NCBI GenBank assembly: GCA_013397845.1
Contig: VZTG01006405.1
Location: 103,181 to 167,180 of the forward strand
DNA length: 64,000 bases
Direction of reading: 5' to 3'
Origin: Melanocharis versteri
Lineage: Eukaryota; Chordata; Aves; Passeriformes; Melanocharitidae
Part shown: positions 63,274-64,000 of the stretch, in pieces
How the letters are laid out: every line of letters starts with the position of its first letter
How positions within the stretch are numbered: the first letter of the stretch is position 1
The notes under the pieces: model-generated
What the model was told of the DNA's origin: nothing
The model's database searches: none
The model's input: the letters and a program-made list of their open reading frames with translations, nothing else
Position numbers and translations under genes: made by a program

Positions 63274-64000
63274 CTTTTAATTTGAGAAAATGTTTTACCG
63301 GAAAATTTCAACTAACAGTAATAGAAACTGCAAATTCATTTCACATATGCTACCTTGGTCACCAACTGGCATGGTAAATAAGTAACAATTTATAATGTGA
63401 AGCAATCTGAAGCCATTCCCCAGCAGTTAACACATGGAAAGCATGACTATGCATTAAACGTTTGCAGGTTGTTATGTTAAACATTTTCCTCCTGAAACAA
63501 TTACAAAAAATATTATTAGAGAGATGTCAAATGTCTCAGAGGATTTGGCACGGGCATTTTCACAGGGCTGTTTATATTGGGGTTTTGCCAGTTTCTTGTG
63601 TATAGATTTTTAAAAAACAGTAAAATGGTATGGAACAAAAATTTTATCAGTAGTAATAAGCTGATTTCTCATGAGAGGATTCAACTCAAGCTCAGCCAGT
63701 CTTTTCCCATTGAGAGCCATCACCAAAGGTGTAAGCATGGCCTGTTCTGCCCTTCACTGGATCCACCCGAAGTGGAACATGCCCAATTCAGCTAAAGCAG
63801 TGAGAATGGCAGAACAGCCATTTAGGAGTGAAAAGCAAGAGGCAGTGGTTTAAACAGTCACGATCTCTGGGAAGTCCCCAGCACCATGCATGGCTTGCAG
63901 AGGGCAGGGCAGCAGCGGTGAGCACTTCCTCTCTGGAGTGCTACCAGAGAAAGTTCAAGGTGGCTAAACTTAAGATTTTGCTGCTTTCTCTCCCCCCCCC

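Larger units (their letters stand above)
58011..64000. other. AT-rich sequence with no recognised gene
   Basis: Poly-A (58787-58799) and poly-T (63259-63273) tracts, a 21-bp tandem duplication (59701-59737) and a C run that reaches the window edge (63992-64000) are the only clear features. Open frames are short. The last 250 bases are GC-richer and may continue into something outside the window. Confidence 0.45.

Noticed and set aside
1..64000. CRISPR arrays, operons, tRNA or rRNA genes, prokaryotic or phage systems
   Set aside because: None of the required patterns (regular spacers, cloverleaf boxes, packed coding frames with ribosome binding sites) was seen, and the repeats are avian.

Overview
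The window looks like ordinary non-coding DNA from a bird genome. It is AT-rich and has no prokaryotic gene layout. No open frame shows convincing protein homology, and the longest frames (160 to 199 codons) lie mostly inside repeats. The recognisable repeats are CR1 LINE fragments, the typical avian retroposon, and long terminal repeats (LTRs) of an avian endogenous-retrovirus family common outside chicken. No complete protein-coding gene, tRNA, rRNA, CRISPR array or operon could be supported. The window is best read as an intergenic or intronic stretch; the species cannot be fixed by eye.

Layout. 1-5990: unremarkable AT-rich DNA. 5995-8100: a GC-richer block followed by a probable degraded LTR-like segment with a TATA box near 7720. 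9101-9881: a clear solo LTR, minus orientation, with TG...CA ends and a 5-bp target-site duplication (CTGGC). 9143-13619: two apparently identical 2,238-bp direct copies separated by one N at 11381, most likely an unmerged contig overlap rather than biology. 13620-20733: AT-rich DNA with a conserved-enhancer-like stretch (14080-14560), an almost perfect 42-nt hairpin (15819-15860) and a short CR1 tail (19299-19358). 20734-21424: a second LTR, apparently mosaic. 21425-33926: mostly unannotated, with paired inverted repeats near 23030 and two CpG-rich patches (25917-26080 and 27776-27875), the first holding a weak terminal-exon-like signal on the minus strand. 33927-34322, 41012-42385, 44256-44423, 53010-53257 and 57833-58010: CR1 fragments; the largest still shows reverse-transcriptase motifs and carries a nested CR1 tail. 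50342-50456: a possible signal-peptide exon. 54070-54545: a third LTR, related to one half of the second. The rest shows only simple repeats and sequence I cannot assign.

No new multi-gene system is visible. The observations most worth following are the likely false duplication at 9143-13619, the hairpin at 15819-15860, the mosaic LTR at 20734-21424, the small CpG island at 27776-27875 and the candidate secreted-protein exon at 50342-50456. All family assignments come from recognising sequence patterns by eye; no database search was run.
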